Of a stretch of 64,000 nucleotides of DNA, positions 43,965 to 53,787 are shown piece after piece; the stretch's first letter is position 1, and each line of letters opens with the position of its first letter. This DNA comes from Alphaproteobacteria bacterium (GTDB lineage Bacteria > Pseudomonadota > Alphaproteobacteria > UBA6615), in assembly GCA_039980135.1 (NCBI GenBank), contig JBDXCV010000009.1, positions 62,001-126,000 on the forward strand, in the 5' to 3' direction. The notes under the pieces were generated by a model that ran no database searches, was not told the DNA's origin, and worked only from the letters and a program-made list of their open reading frames with translations. Position numbers and translations under genes: made by a program.

Positions 43965-45554
43965 TCAGCTTCGGCTCCGAAGCAGCTTGAAGACGATGGC
44001 GTCGTCGAGGGCCTCGTAGGCGGCATCGATGATGTTCGGCGAGATTCCCACCGTGCCCCAGCGCTGGCCCGTATCGTCGGAAGATTCGATCATCACCCGC
44101 GTGACGGCGGCCGTCGCCTGCTGCGGTGTCAGGATACGCACCTTGAAATCCACCAGCCGCATGGCCTCCAGCTCGGGATATTCCGGCAGCAGGGATTTGC
44201 GCATGGCGTCATCCAGCGCGTTGACCGGGCCATTGCCCTCGGCCACCTGCATGGAGTGATTTTCCCCCACCTGCATCTTGACCACGGCCTGGCTGATCGT
44301 CGTCACATCGCCACGGGCATTGAACCGCCGCTCAACCTCGGAGCGGAAACTCTCGACCCGATAGAAATCGGGCACCTCACCCAGCGCACGCCGGGCCAGC
44401 AACTCGAAGCTCGCCTCGGCCCCGTCATACGTGTAACCGTCGAACTCGCGCGCCTTCACATCCTCGACCAGACGCGTAATTCGCGGGTCCTTGCTATCGA
44501 CCTCGATCCCGGCCTCGCCGAGCCGCGAGAGAATATTCGATCGTCCGGCCTGATCGGACACCACGATATGCCGTGCGTTGCCGACGCTTTCGGGGTCGAC
44601 ATGCTCATAGGTTGCCGGGTCTTTCTGGACCGCCGAGACGTGCAGACCTCCCTTGTGGGTGAACGCCGCCTCGCCCACATAGGGCGCCGTCCGGTCGGGT
44701 GCCCGGTTGAGCAACTCATCGAGCAACCGCGAGACATGGGTCAGTTGCCGCAAGCCATCCGCGTCGAGCCCGGTCTCGTAGGCGCCGTCATATTTGAGCA
44801 TCAGGTTCGGCAAAACCGTCACCAGATTGGCATTACCGCAGCGCTCACCCAGCCCGTTCAGGGTTCCCTGCACATGGCGCACCCCCGCCTCGACCGCCGC
44901 CAGCGTGTTGGCGACGGCATTGCCGGTGTCGTCATGGGTGTGGATGCCGACATGGTCGCCGGGGATGTGCGCCAGCACTTCCTTGACGATTGTCGAGACC
45001 TCGTGGGGCAATGTACCGCCGTTGGTATCACACAGCACAACCCAGCGCGCGCCCGCGTCATGGGCGGCTTTTATGCAGGCCAACGCATATTCAGGGTTCG
45101 CCTTGTAGCCATCAAAGAAATGCTCGGCGTCGAACAGCACCTCGTCCTTGCGCGTCGCGGCATAGGCGATGCTGTCCGCGATCATCGCGACATTGTCTTC
45201 GCGCGGAATACCCAGCGCCAGATCGACATGGAAATCCCAGGTCTTGCCAACCATGCAAATGGAATCCGCCGCGGTGGAAATCAGCCCGTTGATGCCGGGG
45301 TCGTTGGCCGCACTGTGATCGGGCCGCCGCGTCATCCCGAAAGCGGTAAATCGCGCATTCCTGAAGCCCGGCGAGGTTGCGAAGAACGCGTCATCAACCG
45401 GGTTGGCACCCGGCCAGCCGCCTTCCACATAGTCGATGCCGACCTCATCCAGCGCGCGCGCGATGGCCCGCTTGTCGTCGACGGAGAAATCGACACCGCG
45501 GGTCTGCACGCCATCACGCAGGGTGGTATCGAAGATGTAGATGCGTTCGGCCAT
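43965..45554 (-). CDS. cimA: (R)-citramalate synthase
   Basis: 529-residue LeuA-like condensing enzyme making citramalate from pyruvate and acetyl-CoA for threonine-independent isoleucine synthesis. Marks are IFDTTLRDGVQTRGVDFSV, HTHDDTGNAVANTLAAVEAG and NGLGERCGNANLV, followed by an extended C-terminal regulatory domain. It has the LeuA_dimer-type region that mediates isoleucine feedback in the family. Three bases separate it from cysS. Confidence 0.92.
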   Translation of the reverse strand: MAERIYIFDTTLRDGVQTRGVDFSVDDKRAIARALDEVGIDYVEGGWPGANPVDDAFFATSPGFRNARFTAFGMTRRPDHSAANDPGINGLISTAADSICMVGKTWDFHVDLALGIPREDNVAMIADSIAYAATRKDEVLFDAEHFFDGYKANPEYALACIKAAHDAGARWVVLCDTNGGTLPHEVSTIVKEVLAHIPGDHVGIHTHDDTGNAVANTLAAVEAGVRHVQGTLNGLGERCGNANLVTVLPNLMLKYDGAYETGLDADGLRQLTHVSRLLDELLNRAPDRTAPYVGEAAFTHKGGLHVSAVQKDPATYEHVDPESVGNARHIVVSDQAGRSNILSRLGEAGIEVDSKDPRITRLVEDVKAREFDGYTYDGAEASFELLARRALGEVPDFYRVESFRSEVERRFNARGDVTTISQAVVKMQVGENHSMQVAEGNGPVNALDDAMRKSLLPEYPELEAMRLVDFKVRILTPQQATAAVTRVMIESSDDTGQRWGTVGISPNIIDAAYEALDDAIVFKLLRSRS

Positions 45555-45557
45555 GGG

Positions 45558-46946
45558 TTAACCCTCGCGACGCCAAGTCGTGCCGCCGGCGCCATCCTCG
45601 AGGACGATGCCCTGGGCGGTGAGCTCGTCGCGAATTTCGTCGGCCCGGGCGAAATCCTTGGCTGCACGTGCCGCAATGCGTTCTGCGATCAGCGCATCGA
45701 TAGCCGCATCACCGTCGCCCTGGAACCAGACTTCGGAGTCCATCTGCAGCAGACCAAGCAGCCGACCGGCGGCTTTCAATGCACCGGTGGCCCGCAGAAC
45801 CTGTTCGGGCGTCTCGGCGGCGAATACGGCATTCGCGGCAACATGCAGCCCGGCAATCGCGAGCGGCGTGTTCAGATCATCCTGCAGCGCAGATACCACC
45901 TCGGCGGGAATGACATAGGAAATGTCCTTCGGCCCTTCTTCTCCGTCGAGCGCCGCCGCGCGCAGTCCGAGGGCACGGTAGAAGCGGTTCAGCTCCTGGC
46001 GCGCCTCACGGACGCCGTCCTTGGAGAAATCGAGCGGCTGGCGGTAGTGGGACTTGAGCAGGGCCAGACGCAGCGCCTCGCCGGGGAATTCGTCAAGCAG
46101 ATCGGTGACCGTGTAGAAGTTGCCAGCCGACTTGGCCATCTTCTCGCCTTCGCTCATCAGGTAGCCGTTATGCACCCAGTAACGCGCAAAGCTTTCATCG
46201 GGATGCGCACAGCGCGACTGGGCAATCTCGTTTTCATGGTGCGGGAACACGAGGTCGACCCCGCCGCCGTGAATGTCGAACGAACGCCCCAGATGTTCCT
46301 CGCTCATGGCCGAGCATTCGAGATGCCAGCCGGGGCGGCCCCTGCCCCACGGGCTGTCCCAGCCGGGCTGCGTGTCGCTTGACGGCTTCCAGAGCACGAA
46401 ATCCGACGGGTCGCGCTTGTAGGGCGCCACATCGACCCGCGCGCCAGCGATCATCTCGTCGCGGTTGCGGCCCGAAAGCTTGCCGTACTCCGGCATCGAC
46501 GGAACATGGAACAGCACATGACCTTCGGCCTCATAGGCATGTTCCTTCGCGATCAAATTCTCCATAAGTGTGATCATCTGCGCGATATGGTCGGTCGCGC
46601 GGGGTTCGACATCAGGCGTCACACAGCCGACTGCGGCGGCGGCGGCATGAAAATTTTCCGTCGTGCGCAATGTCAGCGCATCGATGTCCTCGCCATTCTC
46701 GGCGGCGCGCTCGATGATCTTGTCGTCCACATCGGTGATGTTGCGAACATAAGTGACATGATCGTTGCCATAGTCGTGGCGCAGCAACTGGGCCAGCACG
46801 TCAAACACCACCAGCGGGCGGGCGTTGCCGATATGGATATCGTCATAGACCGTGGGCCCGCACACATACATGCGCACATTGGCCGCATCGATCGGCTCGA
46901 ACGGGTCTTTTTCGCGCGTGTAGGTGTTGTGGAGATGAAGGGTCAT
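45558..46946 (-). CDS. cysS: Cysteinyl-tRNA synthetase
   Basis: 462-residue class I synthetase. The HIGH-like signature is in YDDIHIGNARP, the zinc-binding Cys is in YVCGPTVY, and KMSKS appears as KMAKS in EGEKMAKSAGNF. Length is standard. It precedes cimA in the same minus-strand unit. Confidence 0.96.
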   Translation of the reverse strand: MTLHLHNTYTREKDPFEPIDAANVRMYVCGPTVYDDIHIGNARPLVVFDVLAQLLRHDYGNDHVTYVRNITDVDDKIIERAAENGEDIDALTLRTTENFHAAAAAVGCVTPDVEPRATDHIAQMITLMENLIAKEHAYEAEGHVLFHVPSMPEYGKLSGRNRDEMIAGARVDVAPYKRDPSDFVLWKPSSDTQPGWDSPWGRGRPGWHLECSAMSEEHLGRSFDIHGGGVDLVFPHHENEIAQSRCAHPDESFARYWVHNGYLMSEGEKMAKSAGNFYTVTDLLDEFPGEALRLALLKSHYRQPLDFSKDGVREARQELNRFYRALGLRAAALDGEEGPKDISYVIPAEVVSALQDDLNTPLAIAGLHVAANAVFAAETPEQVLRATGALKAAGRLLGLLQMDSEVWFQGDGDAAIDALIAERIAARAAKDFARADEIRDELTAQGIVLEDGAGGTTWRREG

Positions 46947-47246
46947 TGGTGGTTCCCGGGAGTGAGTGCAGCATGCGCGCGGATTAACCGCGCGCGGACA
47001 GGGCCTGTCAGGCGGTAATTCGCCCGCCAGGGCAGCAACATCGATGGGAACGATTGATCATCACGTGGCGGTATATACGCCTCCCCGGAAAGCAAAGCAA
47101 TTCAAGGGTTTGGCATTCATTCGCAGAACCAGCCAGGCGTCATGCCCGGGCTTGACCCGGGCATCTCGTTACGGACTGGGCAGAGATACGCGGATCAAGT
47201 CCGCATATGACGGGCTTGGTGGCTCCGTGCAGAACACCGCGAAGGT
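46947..47246. other. nadE-cysS spacer
   Basis: 300 bases between two minus-strand genes. It contains the interspersed repeat copy at 47138-47212 and nothing else that I recognise. The cysS promoter is expected in its left part. Confidence 0.6.
47138..47212. repeat. Interspersed intergenic repeat, copy 2
   Basis: 75 bases, closely similar to 38132-38205 at both ends: CGTCATGCCCGGGCTTGACC start and CGGATCAAGTCCGCATATGACG-type end, with a variable middle of about 20 bases. Confidence 0.8.
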
Positions 47247-48911
47247 CTACGCCTTGCCCCGGAACGCGTTGGTGATCGGGTAGCGGCGGTCGCGGCCGAA
47301 CGAGCGGCTGGTGAGCTTCACTCCCGGCGGTGCCTGGCGGCGCTTGTACTCCGAAAGCTCCAGCAGGCGCCAGATGCGCTGCACGGTCGCCGGCTCGAAG
47401 CCCTTCGCCTCCAGCTCCGCCCCGCCGAGATCCTCCTCGATCAGGCCGTGCAGGATCGCATCGAGCACTTCATAGGGCGGCAGGGAATCCTCGTCCTTCT
47501 GGTCCGGGCGCAATTCGGCGGATGGCGGCTTGGAGATCATCCGTGGCGGGATCACGGGCCCTGCCGGTCCCAAAGCCCCATCGGGATGGTGATCGTTGCG
47601 CCAGTGGCAAAGCTTGAACACGTCGGTCTTGTAGACATCCTTGATGACCGAATAACCGCCGGCCATGTCGCCGTAGATCGTGGCGTAACCGACCGACATC
47701 TCCGACTTGTTGCCGGTCGTCACGAGCATCGCGCCGGTGGTGTTGGAGATGGCCATCAGGGTCAGGCCGCGCGCACGGCTCTGGATGTTCTCCGCCGTAA
47801 TGCCGGCGGCCGGTTCATTGAAAGCCTCGGTCAGCATCTCGTCGAAGGCCGACATGGCCGGGCCGATACCCACGCTCTCGTAGCGGACGTCGAGGTTTTC
47901 GGCGAGTTCGCGCGCATCCACGAGGCTGTCCTCGCTTGTATACGGCGACGGCATCATCACGCAATGCACCCGATCGGCACCCAACGCGTCCACCGCGACA
48001 ACCGCCGTGATACCGGAATCGATGCCGCCCGACAGGCCCAGCACCACACCGGGAAACCCGTTCTTGTTCACATAGTCGCGCAGGCCGAGCACCATCGCCT
48101 GGTAGAGCCGTTCGCTGCCCTCGATCCATTCGGCGACTTCATCTGATGTGCAGGTCCAGCCATTTTCGTTGCGGGTCCATTCGGTGAGGGTCAGGTCTTC
48201 GACGAACTGTTTCGACGCCGCGACCATGCGCCGGTCCGCACCCAGCACGAACGAGCCGCCGTCGAAGACGAGCTCGTCCTGCCCGCCGACCTGGTTCACA
48301 TAGATCAGCGGCAACTCGGTCTCGGTCACCCGCGCGACGGCGAAATTCATGCGCACATCGACCTTGTCGCGCTCGTAGGGGCTGCCGTTGATGACCACGA
48401 GGATTTCCGCACCCGATTCCATCAGGGTCTCGCAGACGTCCGGCGTCCACATGTCCTCGCAAACCGCGAGGCCCAGGCGCACGCCGCGGAAGTTTACCGG
48501 GCCGGGCAGCTCGCCGGCGTTGAAGATACGCTTCTCATCGAACACGCCGTAATTCGGGAGATCCCACTTGTAGCGGACGGTCTGCACCTTGCCGTCGTCG
48601 AGCACGATCGCGGCGTTGTAGCGGTTGCCGGCATCGTCGAACCACGGCGCACCGATGATCAGGCCGGGGCCGCCATCGGCCGTATCGGCCGCCAGCGCCT
48701 CGACCGCGTCCATGGCGGCGCGTACGAACGCGTTCTTCAGGATCAGGTCTTCGGGTGGATATCCGGTGACACAGAGCTCGGTACCGATCATGAGATCGGC
48801 GCCCTGTCCGGCCGCAGCCAGGCGCGCCGCGCGAATCTTGGCGATATTGCCGTCGATATCGCCGACAACCGGATTGAGCTGGGCGAGCGTGATTTTCAAA
48901 CTATCGGTCAT
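47247..48911 (-). CDS. nadE: Glutamine-dependent NAD+ synthetase
   Basis: 554-residue two-domain enzyme. Residues 1-270 are a nitrilase-like glutaminase with Glu45 (GTELCVTG), Lys115 (YKWDLPN) and Cys151 (AVCEDMW). The rest is the NAD synthetase domain, with the PP-loop GLSGGIDSGIT and TGNKSEMSVGYATIYGDMAGG. It completes NAD synthesis from nicotinate adenine dinucleotide. The nearby phosphoribosyltransferase gene serves the same pathway. Confidence 0.96.
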   Translation of the reverse strand: MTDSLKITLAQLNPVVGDIDGNIAKIRAARLAAAGQGADLMIGTELCVTGYPPEDLILKNAFVRAAMDAVEALAADTADGGPGLIIGAPWFDDAGNRYNAAIVLDDGKVQTVRYKWDLPNYGVFDEKRIFNAGELPGPVNFRGVRLGLAVCEDMWTPDVCETLMESGAEILVVINGSPYERDKVDVRMNFAVARVTETELPLIYVNQVGGQDELVFDGGSFVLGADRRMVAASKQFVEDLTLTEWTRNENGWTCTSDEVAEWIEGSERLYQAMVLGLRDYVNKNGFPGVVLGLSGGIDSGITAVVAVDALGADRVHCVMMPSPYTSEDSLVDARELAENLDVRYESVGIGPAMSAFDEMLTEAFNEPAAGITAENIQSRARGLTLMAISNTTGAMLVTTGNKSEMSVGYATIYGDMAGGYSVIKDVYKTDVFKLCHWRNDHHPDGALGPAGPVIPPRMISKPPSAELRPDQKDEDSLPPYEVLDAILHGLIEEDLGGAELEAKGFEPATVQRIWRLLELSEYKRRQAPPGVKLTSRSFGRDRRYPITNAFRGKA

Positions 48912-48989
48912 GGCTGGAAACCGGGACGGGGTGGAACGCGGCGGACGGTATGCACCGGGCCGGGGCGTGTCAACGCGCTGTGTGTGTGA

Positions 48990-49313
48990 TCAGTCGCGAT
49001 ATTCGAGGAGGATGTCTTTCGCCATCCCGTCGCGTTTGTCGGTCGTCAAGACACGTTCGATATGTTTGCTCCGGAAACTGGCTTGGAGAATTTCCTGTTC
49101 GGTCAGGCCCACCCGGGCGACCAGATGCAGAATGGAGCGCTGTCCCCGGCCCTTTTTCGCGTCCCGCTCGGCCTTGAGATAATCTTCGAGCCGGCGCCGT
49201 TTGGAGCCGCGTTCTGCGATGTACCAGGCCGAACCGGCAAAGGCGACCAGCGCCGTCACGATCGCGGCGATGTTCGCGATAAAACCGAGCCAATCAGTGG
49301 GATCGTCCATCAC
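48990..49313 (-). CDS. Small single-pass membrane protein
   Basis: 107 residues with one N-terminal helix (about 9-32, LGFIANIAAIVTALVAFAGS) and a basic cytoplasmic part (RGSKRRRLEDYLKAERDAKK) followed by a helix pair resembling a winged-helix start (LVARVGLTEQEILQASFRS). Function unknown. It lies between nadE and the phosphoribosyltransferase and is probably co-transcribed. Confidence 0.7.
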   Translation of the reverse strand: MMDDPTDWLGFIANIAAIVTALVAFAGSAWYIAERGSKRRRLEDYLKAERDAKKGRGQRSILHLVARVGLTEQEILQASFRSKHIERVLTTDKRDGMAKDILLEYRD

Positions 49314-49319
49314 GGAACT

Positions 49320-50537
49320 CTATCGGCGCAGCAGGAACTCGCGGCCGACCTTGACCCGCTTGGTGCCGCCATATTCGACGATGTCGGACGTCGCATAGGT
49401 TTCCTGCCAGTCGCCGGGCAGGAAGGAACCGGTCCCGATCGCATCGATCGGCACATCGGCGGCGGCCATCACCTTGCACTTTTCGGGGCCGAAACCCGAC
49501 GATGCGACGATCTTGGCGCCCTCGAAGCCGCCTTCGTCGAGGCGCTCGCGCAGGTGCCAGATCGCGGCAGCCGATACGCCACCGCCGATCAGGTGGCGCA
49601 ATTCGGCCTCGGTCCGGTAGCCCCTGATCGCGTCGGGCGCATGGCGCTCGAGCACGGCATAGCTCTGTGACGGGTCAATGCCCTCGATGTAGCGGCCACC
49701 GGGCGTATCCAGCCGTAGAGACAATCTGCCCGCCCGCACCATTTCAGGGAAGCGCCGGCAGACTTCGAGACTGTCCGTAACCTCGCGGCCGAAATAATCG
49801 ACGAGCACTGTCAACGGCTCATCGGGGTGGGTTTCCTGGAACATCTCAGCCGCCCGCACCGTCGATCCGGCATAGCCGATCAGCGCGTGGGGCATCGTCC
49901 CGAGTCCGCGTTCCTGGCCGAAGAAATGCGCCGTCGCGTCGGTTGCGTTGCCGACGAAGCCGATGGCGCCGACCTTGCGGTTGGCCCGTCCCGAGCCGAC
50001 CGATGCCGCATAGGCCATCATCTCGGCCATGTCCGGGCCCGTGCAGTGGCGCGCGTCGAAGGCCATGAAGGACACATTCGGCAGGTCCACGCACATGGCC
50101 GCCGCGTTGTAGGCCGCCACACAGGCCGCGCCGAGCTTCTGCAGATACAGCGTTTCGAGGTCGACAAGGTCGTGAAAGGAGCCGGAGATATAAAGCAGCG
50201 GCTCGCCGGCCCCGACCCAGCGGCCTTCGTCGAACCGGAGGTCGATTTCGAAGCTGGCGTTCCGCGCCGCCGCGACCGCCTCAAGCCAGTCCAGCGCCAG
50301 GCGCGGCGCGGAAATAACCGGGCGGCGCATGAACACGGCGTAGGTGACCTGGGTGTCGCCGAACTTGCCGACAATCGCGCGGGTCTTGTTGAAATAGGTA
50401 TCGGTGAGCGCCGGGATTTCTTCGATGCGCGGATGCGGTTCGGCGTTTGGCCGGATTGTGGCTCCGGACGTCAGCGTGTTGGCGTCACTCGTCTTCGCGT
50501 CACTCGATTTCGCGTCACTGGATTTCACGGTGCCCAT
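49320..50537 (-). CDS. Nicotinate phosphoribosyltransferase family protein
   Basis: 405-residue member of the NAPRTase fold. It has LTDTYFNKTRAI at the start, the PRPP/ribose block VASSGFGPEKCKVMAA, DYFGREVTDSLEV in the barrel, and the C-terminal YGGTKRVKVGREFL. It would make nicotinate mononucleotide from nicotinate, PRPP and ATP. The first 25 residues contain SSDAK-type repeats absent from the family. It shares a strand and a likely unit with nadE. A related quinolinate or nicotinamide specificity cannot be excluded. Confidence 0.83.
   Translation of the reverse strand: MGTVKSSDAKSSDAKTSDANTLTSGATIRPNAEPHPRIEEIPALTDTYFNKTRAIVGKFGDTQVTYAVFMRRPVISAPRLALDWLEAVAAARNASFEIDLRFDEGRWVGAGEPLLYISGSFHDLVDLETLYLQKLGAACVAAYNAAAMCVDLPNVSFMAFDARHCTGPDMAEMMAYAASVGSGRANRKVGAIGFVGNATDATAHFFGQERGLGTMPHALIGYAGSTVRAAEMFQETHPDEPLTVLVDYFGREVTDSLEVCRRFPEMVRAGRLSLRLDTPGGRYIEGIDPSQSYAVLERHAPDAIRGYRTEAELRHLIGGGVSAAAIWHLRERLDEGGFEGAKIVASSGFGPEKCKVMAAADVPIDAIGTGSFLPGDWQETYATSDIVEYGGTKRVKVGREFLLRR
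50481..50525. repeat. Three 15-base tandem repeats in the phosphoribosyltransferase 5' end
   Basis: Units close to CGCGTCACTCGATTT repeat three times in register with the reading frame, encoding the SSDAK-like peptide repeats at the N-terminus. Confidence 0.7.
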
Positions 50538-50620
50538 ATCGTCCCCGCTGGTCGCCCCGGTATATCAGGAAGGCAGTTTGGCGCGTGTCGGCCAAATGGG
50601 AAAGCGCGATGATGCGCCGG

Positions 50621-52015
50621 TCAACTGGCGGCTGCAACGCGCTCCGCATTCTCCGCGGCAATCAGGTCGCGCTGGCGTTTCAGCCGCTCGGCGATCTGGA
50701 ATGCCAGCTCGATGGATTGGCTGGCGTTGAGGCGCGGGTCGCAATGGGTGTGATACCGGTCGCTCAGGCCTTCTTCGGTGATTTCCTGGGCGCCGCCGAT
50801 ACACTCGGTCACGTCCTGACCGGTCATCTCGAAATGCACGCCGCCGGCATGGGTGCCCGCGGCACGATGCACCTCGAAGAAAGTATCCACCTCCGACAGG
50901 ATCGCATCGAAGGCACGAGTCTTGTACCCGCTCGATGACGACACGGTGTTGCCATGCATCGGGTCGCAGGACCAAACCACGTTCTTGCCTTCCTTCTCCA
51001 CCGCGCGCACGAGGCCGGGCAGATGCGCTTCGGCCTTGTCCGCGCCCATCCGGCAGATCAGGGTCAGGCGGCCCGGATCATTCTCCGGATTGAGGATATC
51101 GGTGAGCCGCAGCAAATCGTCGGTGTCGATCGACGGGCCGCATTTCAGGCCCAGCGGGTTCTCGACGCCGGAAAGATACTCCACATGCGCGCCATCGGGC
51201 TGGCGGGTCCGGTCGCCGATCCACAGCATATGCGCCGAGGTGTCGTACCACTTGCCGGTCAGGCTATCCTGGCGGGTCAGGGCCTGCTCATAAACGAGCA
51301 ACAGCGCCTCGTGGCTGGTGTAGAAATCCGTCTCGGCCATCTGCGGGACGTTGTCGCTGGTCAGGCCGCAGGCGGCCATGAAGGCAAGCGTCTCGTCGAT
51401 CCGCGCACCCAGCTCCTCGAATTTTGCGCCCTGGGGGCTTGATTTCACGAAGTCCAGATTCCAGCGATGGACCTGGTTCAGATCCGCGAACCCGCCCTGG
51501 GCGAAGGCGCGCAGGAGATTCAGGGTCGACGCGGCCTGGTTGTAGGCGCGCAGCATGCGCTCCGGGTCGGGCTCGCGGGATTCGGCGGTGAAGGCCGTGT
51601 CGTTGATGATGTCGCCGCGATAGCTCGGCAGGGAAACGCCATCGACCTCTTCCGTGTTGGACGAGCGCGGCTTGGCGAACTGGCCGGCCATGCGCCCGAC
51701 CTTCACGACCGGACAGGCCGCGCCATAGGTCAGCACGATTGCCATCTGCAGCAGCACCTTGAAGGTGTCGCGGATGTTGTCGGCATGGAATTCGGCGAAG
51801 CTTTCCGCACAGTCGCCGCCCTGGAGCAGAAATGCCTGCCCCTCGGCCACCTTGCCCAGCTGCGCGCGCAACGCGCGGGCCTCGCCGGCAAAGACCAGCG
51901 GCGGCTGTTTGCGCAGGGTGTCCTCGACATGGGCCAACGCGTCTGCATTCCCGTATTCGGGGACCTGCAGAATATCGCGGCTACGCCAGCTTTCCGGCTG
52001 CCAGTTCTTCGACAT
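50621..52015 (-). CDS. 3-deoxy-7-phosphoheptulonate synthase, class II
   Basis: 464-residue class II (plant-like) DAHP synthase, joining phosphoenolpyruvate and erythrose 4-phosphate in the shikimate pathway. Diagnostic segments are [26 protein letters not shown], and the metal/PEP block [11 protein letters not shown]. The ACDPMHGN-like aspartate and histidine are present. It lies 155 bases after gor on the same strand. Confidence 0.94.
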   Translation of the reverse strand: MSKNWQPESWRSRDILQVPEYGNADALAHVEDTLRKQPPLVFAGEARALRAQLGKVAEGQAFLLQGGDCAESFAEFHADNIRDTFKVLLQMAIVLTYGAACPVVKVGRMAGQFAKPRSSNTEEVDGVSLPSYRGDIINDTAFTAESREPDPERMLRAYNQAASTLNLLRAFAQGGFADLNQVHRWNLDFVKSSPQGAKFEELGARIDETLAFMAACGLTSDNVPQMAETDFYTSHEALLLVYEQALTRQDSLTGKWYDTSAHMLWIGDRTRQPDGAHVEYLSGVENPLGLKCGPSIDTDDLLRLTDILNPENDPGRLTLICRMGADKAEAHLPGLVRAVEKEGKNVVWSCDPMHGNTVSSSSGYKTRAFDAILSEVDTFFEVHRAAGTHAGGVHFEMTGQDVTECIGGAQEITEEGLSDRYHTHCDPRLNASQSIELAFQIAERLKRQRDLIAAENAERVAAAS

Positions 52016-52170
52016 CTCGCTATCCGGTCCGGCGCCGTGAAACGCCCGGTCCGTCCATCTTCTTGTTCTACCAGGTCGCGCTATCGCGCGGGGCCATGCC
52101 TATAGGCCCTCAGGGGCGCGAAGGCCAGCAAAAACCGCCCGAATTCAACGCGCTATCAAACCTACTCCGG

Positions 52171-53535
52171 TTATTCGGCCGCTTCCGCCACCGGCTCACG
52201 CATGGTGACGAATTCCTCGGCCGACGTCGGGTGGATGCCGATCGTCGAATCGAACACCGCCTTGGTCGCGCCCGCCTTCAGGGCAATACCGATTCCCTGG
52301 ATGATCTCGCCGGAATCCGGGCCGACCATGTGGACGCCGACAACCTTGTCGCTCTTGTTGTCGACAATCATCTTCATCAGGGTCTGTTCGGCGCGGCCCG
52401 AAAGGGTGTTCTTGAGTGCCCGGAAGCTGCTCCTGAAGATCGACACATCGCCATATTCCGCACGGGCCTCGGCCTCGGTCAGACCGACCGTGCCGATGGG
52501 CGGCTGGCTGAACACGGCGGTCGGGATGTTGTCGTAATTCACAGTCGTGGGCGTTTCGTTGTAGAGGGTCTTGGCCAGTGCAGTACCCTCGGCCAACGCG
52601 ACCGGCGTCAACTGGAAGCGGTCGATGATGTCGCCGATGGCGTAGATCGACGGCACCGACGTCTGGAAATGGTCGTCCACGATGATGGCGCCGTTCTCCT
52701 TGAGTTCGACACCGGCCTCCTCGAGGCCAAGCCCGGTCACCTTGGGTTTGCGGCCGATGGCGGACATCACGCAATCGGTGTCGATCGCGCTGCCGTCGGA
52801 CAGGTGCACACGGTAACCCGCGTCGGTCTTCTCGACACGCTCGAATGTCGTCTCGAACTTCAGGTTGATGCCCTGGGCTTCCATCTCCGCCTTGAGATGG
52901 GCGCGAATATCATCGTCGAAGCCGCGCATGAACATCTCGCCGCGATAGACGAGCGTCACCTCGGCGCCCAGGCCGTTGAAGATGCCGGCGAACTCGACCG
53001 CGATATAGCCGCCGCCCTCGATCACGACATGCTGGGGAAAATCGTCGAGATAGAACGCCTCATTGGAGGTGATGACATGCTCGCCGCCTTCATATGCCTG
53101 ATCCGTGGGCCAGCTGCCGGCGGCCACGAGAATACGCTCGGCGGTGTATGTCTTGTCGCCAACAGCTACCGTATGCGCATCGACGACCGTGGCGCGGCCG
53201 TCGATCACGGTGCAGCCGGAATTCTCGAGCAGGCGCTGATAGATGCCGTTCAGCCGCGAGATTTCCTTGTCCTTGTTCTCGATCAGGGTGCGCCAGTTGT
53301 GAGACCGTGGCCCGACGGTCCAGCCGAAACCCGCCGCGTCCTCGAAATCCTCATGATAATGCGCGGCATAGACGAACAGCTTCTTCGGGATGCAGCCCAC
53401 ATTCACGCAGGTACCGCCCATGTGCAGATCTTCCGCGACGGCGACGGTCGCGCCGAAACCGGCGGAGAAACGGGCCGCACGGACGCCGCCGGAACCGGCG
53501 CCAATGACAAACAGGTCGTATTCGTAATCGCTCAC
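52171..53535 (-). CDS. gor: Glutathione-disulfide reductase
   Basis: 454-residue FAD enzyme reducing GSSG with NADPH. The redox pair is Cys43 and Cys48 (GGTCVNVGCIPKK), and FAD binds at VIGAGSGGVRAAR. The NADPH domain has the GGGYIAVEFAGIFNGLG motif. The C-terminal catalytic His/Glu pair lies in IGIHPTSAEEF. Translation starts with GTG. It keeps glutathione reduced for the glutaredoxin and possibly the redoxins in this window. Confidence 0.93.
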   Translation of the reverse strand: MSDYEYDLFVIGAGSGGVRAARFSAGFGATVAVAEDLHMGGTCVNVGCIPKKLFVYAAHYHEDFEDAAGFGWTVGPRSHNWRTLIENKDKEISRLNGIYQRLLENSGCTVIDGRATVVDAHTVAVGDKTYTAERILVAAGSWPTDQAYEGGEHVITSNEAFYLDDFPQHVVIEGGGYIAVEFAGIFNGLGAEVTLVYRGEMFMRGFDDDIRAHLKAEMEAQGINLKFETTFERVEKTDAGYRVHLSDGSAIDTDCVMSAIGRKPKVTGLGLEEAGVELKENGAIIVDDHFQTSVPSIYAIGDIIDRFQLTPVALAEGTALAKTLYNETPTTVNYDNIPTAVFSQPPIGTVGLTEAEARAEYGDVSIFRSSFRALKNTLSGRAEQTLMKMIVDNKSDKVVGVHMVGPDSGEIIQGIGIALKAGATKAVFDSTIGIHPTSAEEFVTMREPVAEAAE

Positions 53536-53787
53536 GGGGCTTCTCGCTTTGCTTGGTGTCTGGGCGATGTTTCCGGACGTTACTTAGCGCGCGTCCGCCG
53601 AAAAGCAAACGCCGGAGCGGTCACATCAGTTTGGGGACTTCGGAACCATTCACGCACGTCGTCAGCAACCCGGCCATGCGCCACCTGCATTTCGCCGAAC
53701 GCGCGGAAAGGATAGCATCCGGATTGTCCGGCCCCCGCGCGCCGCGACACCGTGTATTCAGTGCTCGGCCTCGGCAGGAACCCCAGT

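Noticed and set aside
44256-46382. 708-codon open frame on the plus strand
   Set aside because: It is antisense to cimA and cysS, which have clear family motifs. The length comes from GC-rich codon bias and the protein has no recognisable domain.
51832-53715. 627-codon plus-strand frame
   Set aside because: Antisense to gor, whose CVNVGC motif is certain, and to the 5' end of the DAHP synthase gene.
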